This document shows, piece after piece, positions 55,394-64,000 of a stretch of 64,000 nt of DNA. The stretch lies in assembly GCF_020510705.1 (NCBI RefSeq), contig NZ_CP075184.1:3224001-3288000 (forward strand), written 5' to 3'. Source of the stretch: Acidovorax radicis (GTDB lineage: Bacteria; Pseudomonadota; Gammaproteobacteria; Burkholderiales; Burkholderiaceae_C). Position numbers and translations under genes: made by a program. How positions within the stretch are numbered: position 1 is the stretch's first letter; every line of letters begins with the position of its first letter. Under the pieces are notes generated by a model. It saw only the letters and a program-made list of their open reading frames with translations, was not told the origin of the DNA and ran no database searches.

Positions 55394-57838
55394 TCAGGTG
55401 TTGAGTGGCTTACGCGCACCTTGCGCTGCCAGGGGCAGCGGCTTGCGCAGCAACGCGAGAAACTGATCGGCAGGCAATCCTGGGGCACACAGGAAGCCCT
55501 GATAGTGTTCGCACAACATCTGCTGCAACACGGCCAGTTGGGTTTCGGTCTCCACCCCTTCGGCCACCACCTCCACATGCATGGCGCGACCCATGCTGAT
55601 GATGGCGCTCACGATGGCCCGGTCACCATCGTCATCGGCGAGCCCTCTTACAAACGACTGGTCAATCTTGAGTTTGTGAATCGGCAGCTTTTTGAGATAC
55701 GCGAGACTGGAATAGCCCGTACCAAAGTCATCAATCGCGAGCCCTATTCCGAGGTCGGCAAGCACTCTCAGCCGCTGCTCCATTTCCTGGGCGTCTTGCA
55801 ACAAGATGGTTTCGGTGAGCTCCAGCTCCAGCAGTGTCGGCGGCAGCTGATGCACCGCCAGCAGCCGGGTGATGCGGTCGACAAAATCAGGCTGGCGGAA
55901 CTCCAATGCAGACACGTTCACCGAAATCATGATCGGCATGCCACTGTGCATCCACAACGCGGCCTCACGCACCGCCTGCTCCATCACCCACGCGCCCAGG
56001 GTGACGATGTAACCAGACTCCTCTGCCAGCGGAATAAAAACACCCGGCGAGACGGCCCCGAAATCAGGGTCGTTCCAGCGCAGAAGGGCCTCAGCGCCCA
56101 TGATTCGCCCCGTGGCCATATTGACCTGGGGCTGGTAGTGCACTGCCATGCGATGCAGGCCCAGCGCCTGCCGCATCGCGTGCTCCATTTGCATCCGGGC
56201 GAGCAGGTTGGCATTCATCTGCGGCTGGTAAAAGCCGTAGCTCCCCCGTCCGCGCTCCTTGACTCGGTACATCGCTGTATCAGACTGCTTGATCAGATCG
56301 TCCAGCGTCACCCCGTCTTGCGGGTACAGGGCGATACCAATACTGCTCTGGATCGAAAACCCCATGCCATCGAGCATGAAAGGTTTGAGCATGTCATCCA
56401 GAATGCGCCGAGCCACACTCTCCGCCACGGCGGCATCGCCGCCATGAAGGTAGATGACAAACTCGTCGCCGCCCAACCTGCATAGCATGTCGGTTTGGCG
56501 CAGACAGGTTTGCAAGCGCTCTGCCACCAATTGCAAGACCCGGTCACCAAACGGATGGCCCAGTGAGTCATTGATGATCTTGAAGCGATCGAGATCCAGA
56601 AACAGGATCGCAAAGCCCGTGTCGCTCTGACGTGCGCCCTGAATCGCCGTATCCACGCGTTGCGACAGCAGCAAGCGATTGGGCAATCCGGTCAAAACAT
56701 CGCTGTATGCCAGTTCTTCGATGCGTTTTTGTGCCGCATGCTGCAAGGTCAGGTCGCGCATGAAGCCGATGCTCTGCACAAGCCGGCCTTCGTCGTCGCG
56801 CAATGCCACCCACGACAACTGCACCGCGCAGTAGGCCCCGTTGTCACGAGGCAGCCAAAGCTCCCCCTCCCAAAAACCCTCACGCGCCCAACCTTGCGAC
56901 ACCTGCTCCATGAAAGCTGCATCCGACCCACCGCCAAACAGCGACGCTGCCATGCAGCCCTCAAACACTTTGGCGGTGAGCCCCACGAGACGCTCGCACC
57001 CAGGGTTCATGCGCATGAGGCGATGCTGGCTGTCGGCAATAAAAATAGCATCGAGGCTGGACTCGAACACGCGCGCAGCCAGCCGCAAGCTCGCCTGGGT
57101 TTCAGTCTGCCGCGTGATATCGCGATAGGAATACACACGCCCAACGGGCTGTCCCTGACTGAACTGCGGGACGGTACGCATTTCAAGCACAACGCCTGTG
57201 GTCAGCACAAGAATGTCCGTGCTCTCCTGTGTGGGCTCGCGTTCAATGGCCGCCATGCGATCCCCGTAAAAAGCGGCATCGGCAACCTGGCTCGCCATAT
57301 AGGCATATATGGCCGTATCGTCGCGCTCCACAAGCAGGTCGCGCGGAAGACCCCACAGCTGAACCAACCGGTGATTAAACGCACGCACACGGCGATCAAG
57401 GTCGCAAACGAGCATGCCATCAGCCGCGGAGTCGAGCGTTGCACGCAACTCGGAAAGCAGCTTCTCCAGCTCCCGTTCGGTCGCTTCGTGCGAGCTTCTG
57501 TCCAGCATGGTCAACATGAAAACAGTGGCGGGCTCCGGGCCCCATGCCACGCGCGTAACGCGCCGGTCCACTGGCAGCAAGGAGCCGTCAGCACGCAACA
57601 AACTCGTATGCGAGTGGATACCCGCCGCAATCACATCAGCAGGCTCGGACCAGAAAGCAATATCCTGCGGTGTTGCGACCAACTTGAGGACGGACACACC
57701 GACGATCGCAGCGGTGGACATACCGCTAAGGCGCTCTGCCGCCACATTGGCGTGCACAACAACCTGGCTTGTTTCATCCACAAGCCACACGGCCTCTTGG
57801 AGTCCATCCAGCCAGGCGCGAGTTTCCCGCTTGATCAC
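55394..57838 (-). CDS. PAS-GGDEF-EAL c-di-GMP turnover protein
   Basis: An 814-residue soluble protein: at least two PAS-type sensor domains (LQEAVWLVDETSQVVVHANV, LDSAADGMLVCDLDRRVRAF, and a third near residue 275), GGDEF domain with intact GGDEF near residue 455, and EAL domain with EALLRW near 581 and further catalytic motifs (NVSALEFRQPDF, IDDFGTGYSSLAYL). Both cyclase and phosphodiesterase motifs look complete. The GTG start overlaps the HD-GYP stop by 4 bases, so the two are coupled. Confidence 0.92.
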   Translation of the reverse strand: MIKRETRAWLDGLQEAVWLVDETSQVVVHANVAAERLSGMSTAAIVGVSVLKLVATPQDIAFWSEPADVIAAGIHSHTSLLRADGSLLPVDRRVTRVAWGPEPATVFMLTMLDRSSHEATERELEKLLSELRATLDSAADGMLVCDLDRRVRAFNHRLVQLWGLPRDLLVERDDTAIYAYMASQVADAAFYGDRMAAIEREPTQESTDILVLTTGVVLEMRTVPQFSQGQPVGRVYSYRDITRQTETQASLRLAARVFESSLDAIFIADSQHRLMRMNPGCERLVGLTAKVFEGCMAASLFGGGSDAAFMEQVSQGWAREGFWEGELWLPRDNGAYCAVQLSWVALRDDEGRLVQSIGFMRDLTLQHAAQKRIEELAYSDVLTGLPNRLLLSQRVDTAIQGARQSDTGFAILFLDLDRFKIINDSLGHPFGDRVLQLVAERLQTCLRQTDMLCRLGGDEFVIYLHGGDAAVAESVARRILDDMLKPFMLDGMGFSIQSSIGIALYPQDGVTLDDLIKQSDTAMYRVKERGRGSYGFYQPQMNANLLARMQMEHAMRQALGLHRMAVHYQPQVNMATGRIMGAEALLRWNDPDFGAVSPGVFIPLAEESGYIVTLGAWVMEQAVREAALWMHSGMPIMISVNVSALEFRQPDFVDRITRLLAVHQLPPTLLELELTETILLQDAQEMEQRLRVLADLGIGLAIDDFGTGYSSLAYLKKLPIHKLKIDQSFVRGLADDDGDRAIVSAIISMGRAMHVEVVAEGVETETQLAVLQQMLCEHYQGFLCAPGLPADQFLALLRKPLPLAAQGARKPLNT

Positions 57839-59136
57839 AGATCGCCCGCCTGGTCTGGATCGGTGCTGACCGCGCGTTCAAAAAAATAACAAATTCGCTG
57901 ACGTGGCGACAGGTAATCCAGCGCATCACGGGGCAACTGGGCAGGCTTCAAACTCCGCCGAATTCCGAGTTCCGGCATTGTTTCAAGATCCAGAATCGGT
58001 GCTTCGTCTTTTGGGATTCGAGCGTCATGCACGATCACCCTGGGCCGCAAGGGCCGCGACGAATTGACCGAAGCGACAATCGCAAAGCGATCATTGACCA
58101 ACTGGACGATGGAACCCGGAGGGTACACACCCATCATCCGAATAAAAGCACCAAGCACTACCGCATCAAATCGTGCTTTGAGTTGAGCAAAAATGACCGA
58201 CAACGCCTCATGGGGGGTCAGGGCATCCACGCCCACCGCCGGGTTGCACATTCGGTCATATTGATTCACAAGGGCCAGCACCTGGCTTGCTCGGCCCAAG
58301 TCAGGCCCAGCCAATCCCAAAGGAAACCCACTGCCATCCGCCATTTCATGGTGGCGGGCGATGGCAGTGAGGACTGTGGACGAAAACCCCATGCTTTTTG
58401 CCAGCACCACGGATTCAGCCACATGGGTCTCGTAGCGTGCGCGCTCCAGCGGCGGCATGGCGGGTTTCGGCTGCCGAAGGTTCGGAGGGATATGCAGCTT
58501 GCCAAGGTCATGGATCAGCGACGCGACACCGAGATCGTGCAATTCATCGCTGGCCATGCCCAACGAACGGCCTAACAGCAATGAGATCACCATCACGTTG
58601 ATCGGATGCAGCGCGTTGCGTTCGCCGACACCTTCCGACAATAGGCGAATGACGGAGTCGCCATTTTCCAGCAGCTCCGTCACACAGCCGGACACCAGTG
58701 CATCCGCCAAGGTACGCGCCTGGTCTGGGCTCTCGGGCACCACGCGTTCCAGCGACTGATACTTCCGTGTCGCCTCAGAGAAACGCAAATTGCAAGCAGC
58801 CAAGACACTATTTTGCGTTTCCAGCAAAACGCGTCGACGCGCCGTTTCAGGGTCCATGTTGGCCGAGGCGGCCGTTGTATCCGCACCTTCGGTCGCCAAG
58901 TCGGCCATCTCCGGCACGCTCCACGCCGCTGGCACCAGCTCTTTCAGCGATGGGTCACTCTTTTTGGGGACGTAACGCACCTCAGCCAGCCCAAGCTCCC
59001 GCAGCATGGTGATTTGCTCAGCCGATGCCACCCGAAAACTGCTGACAGGAAATGGATGGCGCATCCAGCCCACATCGAGTTGGATGTACATGCCAATACG
59101 TAGCTGGCTGATGTCGATGAGGATGGAGGAATTCAC
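57835..59136 (-). CDS. HD-GYP domain c-di-GMP phosphodiesterase
   Basis: A 433-residue protein: N-terminal DUF3391-like segment (ISQLRIGMYIQLDVGWMRHP), then an HD-GYP domain with H209-D210 in LIHDLGKLHIP and HHE at 262-264. The GYP motif reads GFP (270-272), a mild change. HD-GYP enzymes hydrolyse c-di-GMP with two or three metal ions. The start is GTG 59136; an ATG at codon 16 is possible. It precedes a GGDEF-EAL gene, giving a two-gene c-di-GMP unit. The 236 bases upstream hold nothing recognised. Confidence 0.88.
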   Translation of the reverse strand: MNSSILIDISQLRIGMYIQLDVGWMRHPFPVSSFRVASAEQITMLRELGLAEVRYVPKKSDPSLKELVPAAWSVPEMADLATEGADTTAASANMDPETARRRVLLETQNSVLAACNLRFSEATRKYQSLERVVPESPDQARTLADALVSGCVTELLENGDSVIRLLSEGVGERNALHPINVMVISLLLGRSLGMASDELHDLGVASLIHDLGKLHIPPNLRQPKPAMPPLERARYETHVAESVVLAKSMGFSSTVLTAIARHHEMADGSGFPLGLAGPDLGRASQVLALVNQYDRMCNPAVGVDALTPHEALSVIFAQLKARFDAVVLGAFIRMMGVYPPGSIVQLVNDRFAIVASVNSSRPLRPRVIVHDARIPKDEAPILDLETMPELGIRRSLKPAQLPRDALDYLSPRQRICYFFERAVSTDPDQAGDL

Positions 59137-59372
59137 TTCTGGCGAACGGGAAACATGGCGACATCAATGCCACCAATAGTTACGCAGATTATCACCCGTT
59201 CCTCGCGCTTACCCAATGGGCGCACAGCACCCGCAGAACCACTACAACCCCAGAATTGGACAACGCGCAACACAACACCCATCGGGGAGTGGCATTCGAG
59301 CCCTCTGCTGTTGCGTTGTGCCCCCCTGCCTCACTCGCCCCCACGCGCCATGGCTTCGTATTCAGCCGCGCT

Positions 59373-60116
59373 TCAACGACACCACAGTGATGGTTTGTAG
59401 ATCAGGTCGATCCAGAGAGCCCACGCAGCGATGCCACACAGCAAGCCCCCCGATATTCTGGTTCCCCATTCCACCCGCGCCAGGTCAAGACGCCTTTTCA
59501 ACCGGGTCCATGCCCATGGCCCTGCCACCAGCCAGGCGCTACTGCCGACAGCAAATGCCACCATTGTCAATGCGCCTTCCAACGCACCGCCACTCAAAGC
59601 GGCGACCAGCAAAGCGGAATAAAGCAACCCGCAAGGCATCAAGGCCCAGAGAAGCCCTGCAGCAAACACGCCCCCAGGAGCGGCCACCAAGGGTTTCACT
59701 CGCCCCCATATGGACCGCCCTGCCTGATCGATCCAAGCAGGTTGACGCGACTGCACCATCATCATGAAGCCCCAAGCCATGACGGCTACATGCATCAAGG
59801 TCCACGCGGGTCGCAATGCCGTGGTCTGCTGTGTGAGCCAGGCCAGACTGTCCATGGCCAGTGCCGCCAGCGCGCCGACAAAGGCATACCCCGCAAGCCG
59901 CCCCACATGGAACGCTGCAGAGCGCTGCGCCTGGTCCTTGCGCTGCGCCCAGCGCACGATCTGCGGCGCAGCGGCACCGCCCGACGTCAATGTGGTCACC
60001 TTCTTCCCACTACCGACCAAAGCCCCACACGGCGCCGAGCACATGACAAGGCAATGAGACCCGCCCGCGAGCCCCATCAGCAAAGCAGTCCAGACAACCG
60101 TAGTGAGCATAGGCAT
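59373..60116 (-). CDS. TauE/SafE-like (DsbD-related) membrane protein next to hemN
   Basis: A 247-residue membrane protein of the SafE/UreH-like branch: GLAGGSHCLVMCSAPCGAL with Cys residues and LLWALMPCGLLYSALLVAA. Such proteins occur beside cbb3 oxidase genes (ccoNOQP-GHIS) in many bacteria and may serve copper or heme handling; no function is settled. ATG 60116 overlaps the hemN stop as TGATG. Confidence 0.82.
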   Translation of the reverse strand: MPMLTTVVWTALLMGLAGGSHCLVMCSAPCGALVGSGKKVTTLTSGGAAAPQIVRWAQRKDQAQRSAAFHVGRLAGYAFVGALAALAMDSLAWLTQQTTALRPAWTLMHVAVMAWGFMMMVQSRQPAWIDQAGRSIWGRVKPLVAAPGGVFAAGLLWALMPCGLLYSALLVAALSGGALEGALTMVAFAVGSSAWLVAGPWAWTRLKRRLDLARVEWGTRISGGLLCGIAAWALWIDLIYKPSLWCR

Positions 60117-61498
60117 CAGATGATGCGCGAAAACCGTGCGCGATTGCGGTCCACCTGCAGATAGCGGTCAAACACCATCGCAATGCCGCGAACAAAAAAC
60201 CAGCCCATCGCGGTCACTTCAATCCCTTCAGAACCGACAGTGACCAGACCTTGCTCCACCATGCCTTCGAGTTGCGAAATCTCTGAGGCAAAGTACTTGC
60301 GGAAATCGATGAGCCACGCCTGCTCCATGGGCTCGAACAGCAACTCCCCTTGGCACATCAACGCCATGATTGCAGCGCGCCGCACCAAATCATCCCGCGT
60401 GAGCGCGAGCCCGCGCACGACAGGAAGACGCCCCTGGTCAAGGAAGTCGTAGTACTCATCCAGCGTTTTGGAGTTCTGGCTGTAAGTGGCGCCAACCCGG
60501 CCAATGGCAGACACCCCAAGTCCAATCAGGTCGCAGTCTGGTTGGGTGCTGTAACCCTGAAAATTACGATGCAAGCGCCCCTGCCGCTTGGCAATAGCCA
60601 GCGCATCCGTCGGAAGCGCGAAATGGTCCATGCCGACATACACGTATCCGGCATCCATGAACGCATCCAACGAGCGCGACAACATCGATACCTTGCTTGA
60701 CGCCGTTGGCAGCTCCGCCGAAATGATGCGTCGCTGCGGCTTGAAACGCTCAGGGAGATGGGCATAGGCGTAGAGCGCAATACGGTCAGGATGCAACTGT
60801 GCGACCTGTGCCAACGTGCGATCAAAAGACTCTGGGGTTTGGCGAGGCAACCCGTAGATCAGATCCACATTCACCGAGTCGAAGCCCAGCGAACGCGCTG
60901 ATTCCACCAAAGAAAACACCTGCTCTGCCGGTTGTATGCGATGCACCGCCTTTTGCACCTCGGCATCAAAATCCTGCACACCGAAACTCAGCCGGTTAAA
61001 ACCCAGCTCGTGCAGTAGCGCCAAGCGCTCGGCGTTGACAGTGCGCGGATCAACTTCAATGGAGTATTCGCCACCCGGTGCAAAGGCAAAACTGCGCTTG
61101 AGCATGGCCATGAGTTCGCGCAGGCCCGCGTCGGACAGGAATGTTGGCGTGCCACCACCCAAGTGCAACTGGCTTACCACCTGCCCGCCACCACAATGTG
61201 CAGTGTGCAGATCAATCTCACGGCTCAGATATCGCAGATAAACATCGGCGCGATCATGGTGCTTGGTGATGATCTTGTTGCATGCGCAGTAGTAACACAG
61301 CGACTCGCAGAACGGAATATGCACATACAGGGACAAAGGCAACGCTTTCGCCATCGTCCCGGACCGCCGTTGTTCGAGGGCAAGGACGTATTCATCTTGC
61401 CCAAAGGCCTCAACAAAACGGTCGGCGGTCGGATAAGAGGTATAGCGGGGCCCTGGCACGTCGAAACGGCGCAGAAGATCAGGCGAAACAGCGGTCAT
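60116..61498 (-). CDS. hemN: oxygen-independent coproporphyrinogen III oxidase
   Basis: Radical SAM enzyme of heme synthesis for low oxygen. A 460-residue protein with the cluster motif CESLCYYC (C64, C68, C71), PGPRYTSYPTADRF, LHLGGGTPTFL and SIEVDPRT. ATG 61498 is 60-70 bases from an FNR-type box, so induction without oxygen is likely. The open frame continues upstream across fnr in antisense, but that part is not coding. Confidence 0.95.
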   Translation of the reverse strand: MTAVSPDLLRRFDVPGPRYTSYPTADRFVEAFGQDEYVLALEQRRSGTMAKALPLSLYVHIPFCESLCYYCACNKIITKHHDRADVYLRYLSREIDLHTAHCGGGQVVSQLHLGGGTPTFLSDAGLRELMAMLKRSFAFAPGGEYSIEVDPRTVNAERLALLHELGFNRLSFGVQDFDAEVQKAVHRIQPAEQVFSLVESARSLGFDSVNVDLIYGLPRQTPESFDRTLAQVAQLHPDRIALYAYAHLPERFKPQRRIISAELPTASSKVSMLSRSLDAFMDAGYVYVGMDHFALPTDALAIAKRQGRLHRNFQGYSTQPDCDLIGLGVSAIGRVGATYSQNSKTLDEYYDFLDQGRLPVVRGLALTRDDLVRRAAIMALMCQGELLFEPMEQAWLIDFRKYFASEISQLEGMVEQGLVTVGSEGIEVTAMGWFFVRGIAMVFDRYLQVDRNRARFSRII

Positions 61499-61552
61499 GA
61501 GAAGATATCCTTGCGTACATCCAAACTGTGCCGTACCCTTAGCTGCCCGTCC

Positions 61553-61608
61553 TTGACCTGCATCAATTGATCGCATGTGCCAAACAGCGACAATTTGATG
61601 CACGTCAC
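61553..61608. promoter_or_regulatory. FNR boxes between hemN and fnr
   Basis: TTGAC-CTGC-ATCAA at 61553-61566 matches 9 of 10 bases of TTGAT-N4-ATCAA. A weaker second site TTGAT-GCAC-GTCAC lies at 61595-61608. They could control hemN and also the FNR gene itself. Confidence 0.7.
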
Positions 61609-61687
61609 CCGTACCATTGCGGTTGAGACCATGCCATCTCGTGCGGCGCTCGTATAGCGCTTGACACCCCAACCAGTTCACGTGCTT

Positions 61688-62410
61688 ATGAACCCGCTCA
61701 CCATCAAAGTCGCCTGTTCCAACTGCAATCTGCGGGAACTGTGCATGCCCGTTGGCTTGAATGAAGAGCAGCTCCAGCGCATCGACGAAGTGGTTGCTGT
61801 TCGCCGCAAGATAAAACGGGGCGGCACGCTGTTTCGCAATGGCGAAACATTCACTTCGCTGTATGCCATCCGAACGGGTTTCTTCAAGACCTGTGTCGCC
61901 ACTGAAGATGGCCGCGACCAAGTTACCGGTTTTCAGATGGCTGGCGAGATCATCGGTCTCGACGGCATCGTCAATGATCACCACACCTGCGATGCCGTTG
62001 CACTCGAAGACGCCGAGGTCTGTGTAATGCCCTTTGACCGCATCGAAGAATTGTCCCGAGAGGTCACGGCCCTGCAGCACCATGTGCACAAGATCATGAG
62101 CCGCGAAATCGTGCGCGAGCACGGCGTGATGCTCCTGCTTGGCAGCATGCGTGCGGAAGAACGTCTTGCTGCGTTTCTTCTGAATTTGGTTCAACGCCTG
62201 CACGCTCGCGGTTTTTCGCAGTCTGAACTCGTGCTCCGCATGACACGTGAAGAAATTGGAAGCTATCTCGGGCTCAAACTCGAAACCGTCAGCCGGACGT
62301 TCTCCAAATTTGTGGAAGAAGGCGTTGTGGAGGTCAAACAGCGGCACGTCCGCATACTGGATACCGAGGCGCTCAAACGCATCGTCAATAGCCAACAGGC
62401 ATGCCATTGA
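61688..62410 (+). CDS. fnr: FNR/ANR-type oxygen-sensing transcription regulator
   Basis: A 240-residue CRP/FNR regulator with all four cluster Cys: C10, C13, C19 and C112 (spacing as in E. coli C20, C23, C29, C122). cNMP-like domain, then helix-turn-helix with the recognition helix EEIGSYLGLKLETVSRTFSK; E and SR contact TTGAT. ATG 61688 is used. It sits in a hemN/cco gene cluster and faces hemN. Confidence 0.94.
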   Translation: MNPLTIKVACSNCNLRELCMPVGLNEEQLQRIDEVVAVRRKIKRGGTLFRNGETFTSLYAIRTGFFKTCVATEDGRDQVTGFQMAGEIIGLDGIVNDHHTCDAVALEDAEVCVMPFDRIEELSREVTALQHHVHKIMSREIVREHGVMLLLGSMRAEERLAAFLLNLVQRLHARGFSQSELVLRMTREEIGSYLGLKLETVSRTFSKFVEEGVVEVKQRHVRILDTEALKRIVNSQQACH

Positions 62411-62481
62411 CCCAGTCTGGGTAGCGAGATTCCTGCCGGTAGGCTGGGCTCCAGCCCATGACTGGTATTTTCAATAGTGCA

Positions 62482-62781
62482 TCAGGAACATGCATTTGTC
62501 TTGCGACAGTCGTCTGGCCGCTCACCGTTAGGCACAGGACAGCGGTTCAGCTCGAACGGGGACAATGACAGCAGCGTCGTCAATGCGCCACTGGCCATTG
62601 TGATGATCCAGAATATAAAAAAGGCCAGGGTATAGACCCCTTCCCTAGAAAGCGCTAAGGGCTGCCCAAACCAGTGCAGATCCTGCGGATCCACCAATGC
62701 AAAAACGAGCATCTCCAGCACCCCTGCCATGAGAAATGCTGGCCATGCAATCCACATCAAGCGTTGCGTCCACATATACAT
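62482..62781 (-). CDS. small two-helix membrane protein of the cco cluster
   Basis: A 99-residue protein with two hydrophobic segments (WIAWPAFLMAGVLEMLVFAL and LAFFIFWIITMASGALTTLL) and a Cys-containing polar tail (RCPVPNGERPDDC). I do not recognise the family. It lies 54 bases after fixH on the same strand and appears tied to the cbb3 oxidase cluster. Confidence 0.65.
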   Translation of the reverse strand: MYMWTQRLMWIAWPAFLMAGVLEMLVFALVDPQDLHWFGQPLALSREGVYTLAFFIFWIITMASGALTTLLSLSPFELNRCPVPNGERPDDCRKTNACS

Positions 62782-62835
62782 CCCGTCTCTTTTTCATAGG
62801 GCCTGCCGCATGGGGGCATGACCGGTGTTTTGTGT

Positions 62836-63120
62836 TCAGCGGGGTTGATCTTGCACCGGGGTCGCGGCATGGTTACGCCCTTTCATGGCAGGTGCGAGAC
62901 TTTTCTCAGGGGCTTTCAGCGTCTTGTTGATTTCGATGCCCTGTTGATAGTAATCCTCCGCCACGACCGGATCGGGCCGCGCGATAGCGAGCCACAGAGT
63001 GACGAAACCCGCCACGACCACAATGGCAGGGCCGGCAATCACGAGCCATACGTGACCAAACTTCCACCATGGTGCAGCAGGTAACGCACCAGATACAGCG
63101 GCAACAGGGGTTGACGACAT
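62836..63120 (-). CDS. ccoH: FixH-like protein
   Basis: A 94-residue membrane-anchored protein: one helix (HVWLVIAGPAIVVVAGFVTL) and AEDYYQQGIEINKTL, the FixH mark. FixH/CcoH aids assembly of cbb3 cytochrome oxidase. It is shorter than many FixH proteins (~150). It follows ccoG by 84 bases. Confidence 0.85.
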   Translation of the reverse strand: MSSTPVAAVSGALPAAPWWKFGHVWLVIAGPAIVVVAGFVTLWLAIARPDPVVAEDYYQQGIEINKTLKAPEKSLAPAMKGRNHAATPVQDQPR

Positions 63121-63204
63121 GGCAATCTACTCCTCAAAACATCTCAATGGGCACCACCACCACCTGGCAGCTAAACCAGTGGGTGGTGGGGACTTGCAAG
63201 CTGG

Positions 63205-64000
63205 TTAACGTGGCACGAGGAAAACAGATTTCTCCGTCACGTGGGCACCAGTTCCAACCGCTTGCACATCAAAATACACCGTGTGCGAGCCTGGCTCAGC
63301 AGCTCCATACGGTATTTGCAACCTGACAGCCACCCAACGCGAATCCGCAGCACTGATGGTCACATCGGTATCCGAGGCAACCTCCAGCGCATCCAAACCA
63401 CGGGCACTGATACGATAAAGTTGCTCTCCCTCGGTGGCATTCATGATCTGTAGGCGGTAAATGTTCTCGAGTTTGCCACCTGCCACGATACGAGACAGCG
63501 CAGCACGGTCGCGCACTACATCCACCTTCAGTGGAGTCCGCATCGACAGACTCACAAGCATTCCCACGCACAAGACCAGCAGCGCTGCGCTGTAAATCAA
63601 TACCCGAGGGCGCAACACGCGTTGCAATATCTGCGACTGCGACCAACGATTGGCAACTGCATTTTGTGTGGAGTACCTGATCAAGCCCTTCGGGTACTGC
63701 ATTTTTTCCATCACGGTATTACAAGCGTCGACACACAGGCCGCAGCCTATGCATTCATATTGCAATCCATCACGGATATCGATACCGACCGGGCAAACCT
63801 GAACACAAAGCGTGCAATCAATGCAGTCACCCAGACCTTTGGCTTTGTAATCCACGGATTTGTTGCGTGGACCGCGGCGCTCACCCCGCTCTACGTCATA
63901 AGTAACAATCAATGTATCGCTGTCAAACATGGCGCTCTGAAACCGAGCGTAAGGACACATGTACTTGCATACCTGCTCCCGCATGAAGCCGGCATTGCCA
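63205..64000 (-). CDS. ccoG: cytochrome c oxidase accessory protein CcoG (5' part outside)
   Basis: The C-terminal 265 residues of FixG/RdxA. They begin GNAGFMREQVCKYMCPYARF and show two ferredoxin-type 4Fe-4S motifs, CIDCTLCVQVCP and CIGCGLCVDACN, then a membrane helix (VLIYSAALLVLCVGMLVSLS) and a periplasmic C-terminal domain. CcoG helps copper delivery to cbb3 oxidase. ccoNOQP are expected beyond the right edge. Confidence 0.93.
   Translation of the reverse strand, partial: GNAGFMREQVCKYMCPYARFQSAMFDSDTLIVTYDVERGERRGPRNKSVDYKAKGLGDCIDCTLCVQVCPVGIDIRDGLQYECIGCGLCVDACNTVMEKMQYPKGLIRYSTQNAVANRWSQSQILQRVLRPRVLIYSAALLVLCVGMLVSLSMRTPLKVDVVRDRAALSRIVAGGKLENIYRLQIMNATEGEQLYRISARGLDALEVASDTDVTISAADSRWVAVRLQIPYGAAEPGSHTVYFDVQAVGTGAHVTEKSVFLVPR

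Noticed and set aside
60116..62407. A 763-residue open frame on the minus strand spanning hemN and the whole fnr gene
   Set aside because: Only the last 460 residues are HemN; the upstream part is antisense to fnr and has no family features.

Overview
This 64 kb window reads as chromosome of a GC-rich betaproteobacterium of the Comamonadaceae, most like Acidovorax. The clues are the gene families (IspD/IspF-Mfd next to an EnvZ-type kinase, the catBCA layout, Bug-type solute-binding proteins, zapA followed by a 6S RNA, the hemN-fnr-fixH-ccoG order) and many copies of a short palindromic intergenic repeat with core AGCGCTT-N7-AAGCGCT, which I associate with this family. No rRNA, tRNA, CRISPR, insertion sequence or prophage was seen. 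Genus assignment is inference.

Left part (1-16 kb): end of an OmpR/EnvZ-type kinase, ispF and ispD (ispD has an unusual insertion), mfd, a CbiM-like membrane protein, serB, a nitrosative-stress group (nsrR diverging from ytfE and a truncated haemoglobin), small conserved proteins, an rhlE-type helicase and a PAS-GGDEF protein. From 14.8 to 20.3 kb lies a possible phosphate module: a chemoreceptor gene preceded by a candidate Pho box, diverging from a stand-alone pstS and a CYTH-CHAD protein. From 20.4 to 27 kb come fadH with a divergent tetR and a triple-repeat operator, slyX, an aminotransferase, a GyrI-like protein and nth. From 26.2 to 32.6 kb is the catechol ortho-cleavage group: a LysR regulator diverging from catB-catC-Bug binding protein-catA, ended by a clear terminator, then a DASS-type carboxylate transporter.

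The centre (33-53.5 kb) is a cobalamin locus, all on the minus strand, under two cobalamin riboswitches. The first leads btuB-cbiA-cobU-btuF-btuC-btuD-exbB-like-DUF2149-cobN-cobO-DUF1636 and, further down, cbiB-cobD-hipA-like-DUF3037-cobQ. The second leads bluB-cobT. The genes from cbiA to cobN are chained mostly by 4-base ATGA overlaps. Only late steps are present; no corrin-ring methyltransferases are here. The most notable feature is the CobN homologue: it carries a signal peptide and a C-terminal membrane anchor, has no CobS/CobT partners in the window, and is translationally chained to an ExbB-like and an ExbD-like (DUF2149) protein. This suggests a membrane-anchored, periplasmic, proton-motive-force-driven chelatase or dechelatase working with the BtuB/BtuFCD uptake route.

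Right part (53.5-64 kb): a small coiled-coil gene and zapA, a 6S RNA, a TauE/SafE protein, an overlapping pair of c-di-GMP turnover genes (HD-GYP and GGDEF-EAL), then the edge of the cbb3 oxidase/anaerobic regulation cluster: a TauE/SafE-like protein, hemN, an FNR regulator with an FNR box between it and hemN, a small membrane protein, fixH and partial ccoG.

Copies of the palindromic repeat also lie inside the coding sequences of cbiB, btuD and cobU, and a second repeat family lies inside the end of btuF, so this locus seems to have absorbed repeats into proteins.
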